Assembly (NCBI GenBank): GCA_003157175.1
Contig: PMIQ01000143.1
Coordinates: forward strand, 459-7,868
Length of the DNA stretch: 7,410 nucleotides
Origin: Chloroflexota bacterium
GTDB taxonomy: Bacteria > Chloroflexota > Limnocylindria > Limnocylindrales > CSP1-4
Direction of reading: 5' to 3'
Shown: piece by piece, positions 6,068-7,410 of the stretch
Layout: each line of letters opens with the position of its first letter
Position numbering within the stretch: position 1 is the stretch's first letter
The notes under the pieces: generated by a model
Seen by the model: only the letters and a program-made list of their open reading frames with translations
Told to the model about the DNA's origin: nothing
Database searches by the model: none
Program-made: the position numbers and the translations under genes

Positions 6068-7410
6068 GTGACCGGAGGGAAGCCGAACGATCGGCCGATT
6101 CCCGCCACCCAGCACGCGATCCAGATCGTCGACGCCGGACGGACCGTACACAACCGCGAGAAAGCGGTGTTCCAGCCGGGGCCGCATCAGATCCTCGTGC
6201 GGATGGAGGCGGTGGGCATCTGCTTTTCCGACACGAAGCTCCTGCATGCCTTCACGAGCCATCCCCGCAAGAGCGAGGTTCTCTCCGGGCTCGACCCGGC
6301 TGTGCTGGCCGAGATCCCCTCGTATGTGCCGGGTCGGCTGCCGACGGTCCCCGGCCACGAGGCCGTGGGGCGGATCGTCGCCCTGGGCGATCAAGTGCGG
6401 CGCCACCGCGTCGGCGAGCGCTGCCTGATCCAGACGGACTACCGGCACCTCCCGACCGCGGCCGCGAACGCGGCCTTTGGCTACAACTTCGAGGGCGGGC
6501 TTCAGGAGTACGTCCTGCTCGACGAACGGATGATCATCGAGCCCGGGACCGACGAACGGTTCCTCATCGCGGTGGGCGAGGAACCGAGCGCATCGGCGGT
6601 TGCCCTGGTCGAGCCGTGGGCGTGCGTCGAGGCGTCGTACGTCTATCGCGAGCGGCGCGGGCCGCTCCGCGACGGTCGGATGCTTGTCGTTGCGGACGCC
6701 GGCCATGCGATCGATGGCTTTGCCGCGCTGCTCGAGCAGGCCCGCCCGGCCCAGCTGACGGTTCATCTCGCCGACGCCGCTCAGCGGCGGGCGCTCGAGG
6801 CGACCGGCTTCGCCGCGACGAACGTTGCCGATCTCGCCGATCTCGGCCGTGCCGGGTTCGACGACATCGTGTATTTCGGGGCCGATGCCGGCAGGATCGA
6901 GCTGCTCCAGGACTGTCTGGCGTTTCGCGGCCTCATCAACGTCGTGACCGGCGGCGTCTCGATCGGCCGGCCGGTCGCGCTCGACGTGGGCCGCGTCCAC
7001 TACGATCTGACCCGCTGGACGGGGACAGCGGGCACGTCGGCGACAGAGGGCTACGCGGCGATCCCTGCCGACGGCGAGCTTCGCGCCGGGGATCGCTTAG
7101 GCGTCATCGGGGCCGCCGGCCCGATGGGCCTGATGCACGTCGTTCGGGCGGCTTCGGCGGGCTGGAGGGACCTTTCGATCGCGGCGATCGACATCGACGA
7201 CGCCCGCCTCGACCGTCTCGCGCGGGCGGCCGGTCCGGTCGCTCGATCTCGAGGGGTCGCCCTCGCGGTGATCAACTCTCGGAGCGTCGAGGTCGCGCCG
7301 GGCTTCAGCTACGTCGCGCTGATGGTGCCGGCGCCGCCGCTCGTAGGTCAGGCGGTCGCCCTCGCCGGGTCGGGCTGCCGGATCAATATCTTCGCCGGCT
7401 TCGCCACCGG
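6068..7410 (+). CDS. Zinc-type medium-chain dehydrogenase/reductase with two Rossmann-like segments (partial)
   Basis: The first 447 residues of a medium-chain dehydrogenase (alcohol/sorbitol dehydrogenase superfamily) that continues past the right edge. The catalytic domain has VGICFSDTK (49-57; C52, D55), PGHEAVG (95-101; H97, E98) and VEPWACVEA (181-189; E182), the usual catalytic zinc set. The four-cysteine structural zinc lobe is absent, as in sorbitol dehydrogenases and L-sorbose-1-phosphate reductases. About 25-30 residues are inserted between C52 and H97. The nucleotide-binding part is odd: a first Rossmann-like stretch (about 203-320) starts RMLVVADAG without the glycine motif. A second (about 340 onward) has GVIGAAGPMG (345-354) followed by a strand ending AIDIDD (373-378). 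The gene starts 14 bases after the aldolase stop, in the same operon. It probably oxidises a polyol or reduces a ketose (phosphate) that feeds the aldolase. The direction and substrate are inferred from context only. Confidence 0.85.
   Translation, partial: MTGGKPNDRPIPATQHAIQIVDAGRTVHNREKAVFQPGPHQILVRMEAVGICFSDTKLLHAFTSHPRKSEVLSGLDPAVLAEIPSYVPGRLPTVPGHEAVGRIVALGDQVRRHRVGERCLIQTDYRHLPTAAANAAFGYNFEGGLQEYVLLDERMIIEPGTDERFLIAVGEEPSASAVALVEPWACVEASYVYRERRGPLRDGRMLVVADAGHAIDGFAALLEQARPAQLTVHLADAAQRRALEATGFAATNVADLADLGRAGFDDIVYFGADAGRIELLQDCLAFRGLINVVTGGVSIGRPVALDVGRVHYDLTRWTGTAGTSATEGYAAIPADGELRAGDRLGVIGAAGPMGLMHVVRAASAGWRDLSIAAIDIDDARLDRLARAAGPVARSRGVALAVINSRSVEVAPGFSYVALMVPAPPLVGQAVALAGSGCRINIFAGFAT

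Noticed and set aside
6035..7000. A 321-codon minus-strand open frame opposite the dehydrogenase
   Set aside because: The plus strand carries the full zinc-site motif set; the antisense product looks like a composition shadow.

Overview
The window is GC-rich bacterial DNA, roughly two thirds G+C by eye, and almost fully coding. It has Shine-Dalgarno sites, ATG/GTG/TTG starts and tightly packed genes. No rRNA, tRNA, CRISPR array, insertion sequence or phage gene is visible. The style, together with the aldolase/SDR fusion and an apparent fused alpha/beta 2-oxoacid dehydrogenase E1, would fit a Chloroflexota or actinobacterial genome. That taxonomic guess is weak.

The layout is two divergent operons around one control region. 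Leftward (minus strand) run a SorC/DeoR-family sugar-responsive regulator (2387-1422) and then a thiamine-diphosphate E1 dehydrogenase (1365 to the left edge, incomplete). The E1 reading frame passes from a whole alpha-type region into what looks like the start of a beta-type region. Rightward (plus strand) run a divergent PHP-type putative metallohydrolase (2767-4008), a bifunctional class II aldolase/short-chain dehydrogenase (4005-6053), and a zinc-type medium-chain dehydrogenase (6068 to the right edge, incomplete). The PHP and aldolase genes overlap by 4 bases (TTGA), and the last gene starts 14 bases after the aldolase stop.

The 379-base gap between the operons (2388-2766) holds a good sigma-70-like promoter on each strand. 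It also holds two perfect 6-5-6 inverted repeats, a GC-rich hairpin and an imperfect 20-base tandem direct repeat just downstream of the predicted rightward transcription start. These are plausible sites for the SorC-type regulator and perhaps a second factor.

The most likely job of the locus is use of a sugar alcohol, ketose or similar polyol. A dehydrogenase would form or interconvert a ketose (phosphate), the aldolase would split it into two short fragments, the SDR half would carry out an oxidation or reduction, and the E1 would oxidatively decarboxylate a 2-oxoacid product. The substrate cannot be read from the sequence. No kinase or transporter lies inside the window. The least ordinary proteins are the medium-chain dehydrogenase, which appears to have two successive Rossmann-like domains, and the PHP protein, which lacks some of the usual metal-binding residues.
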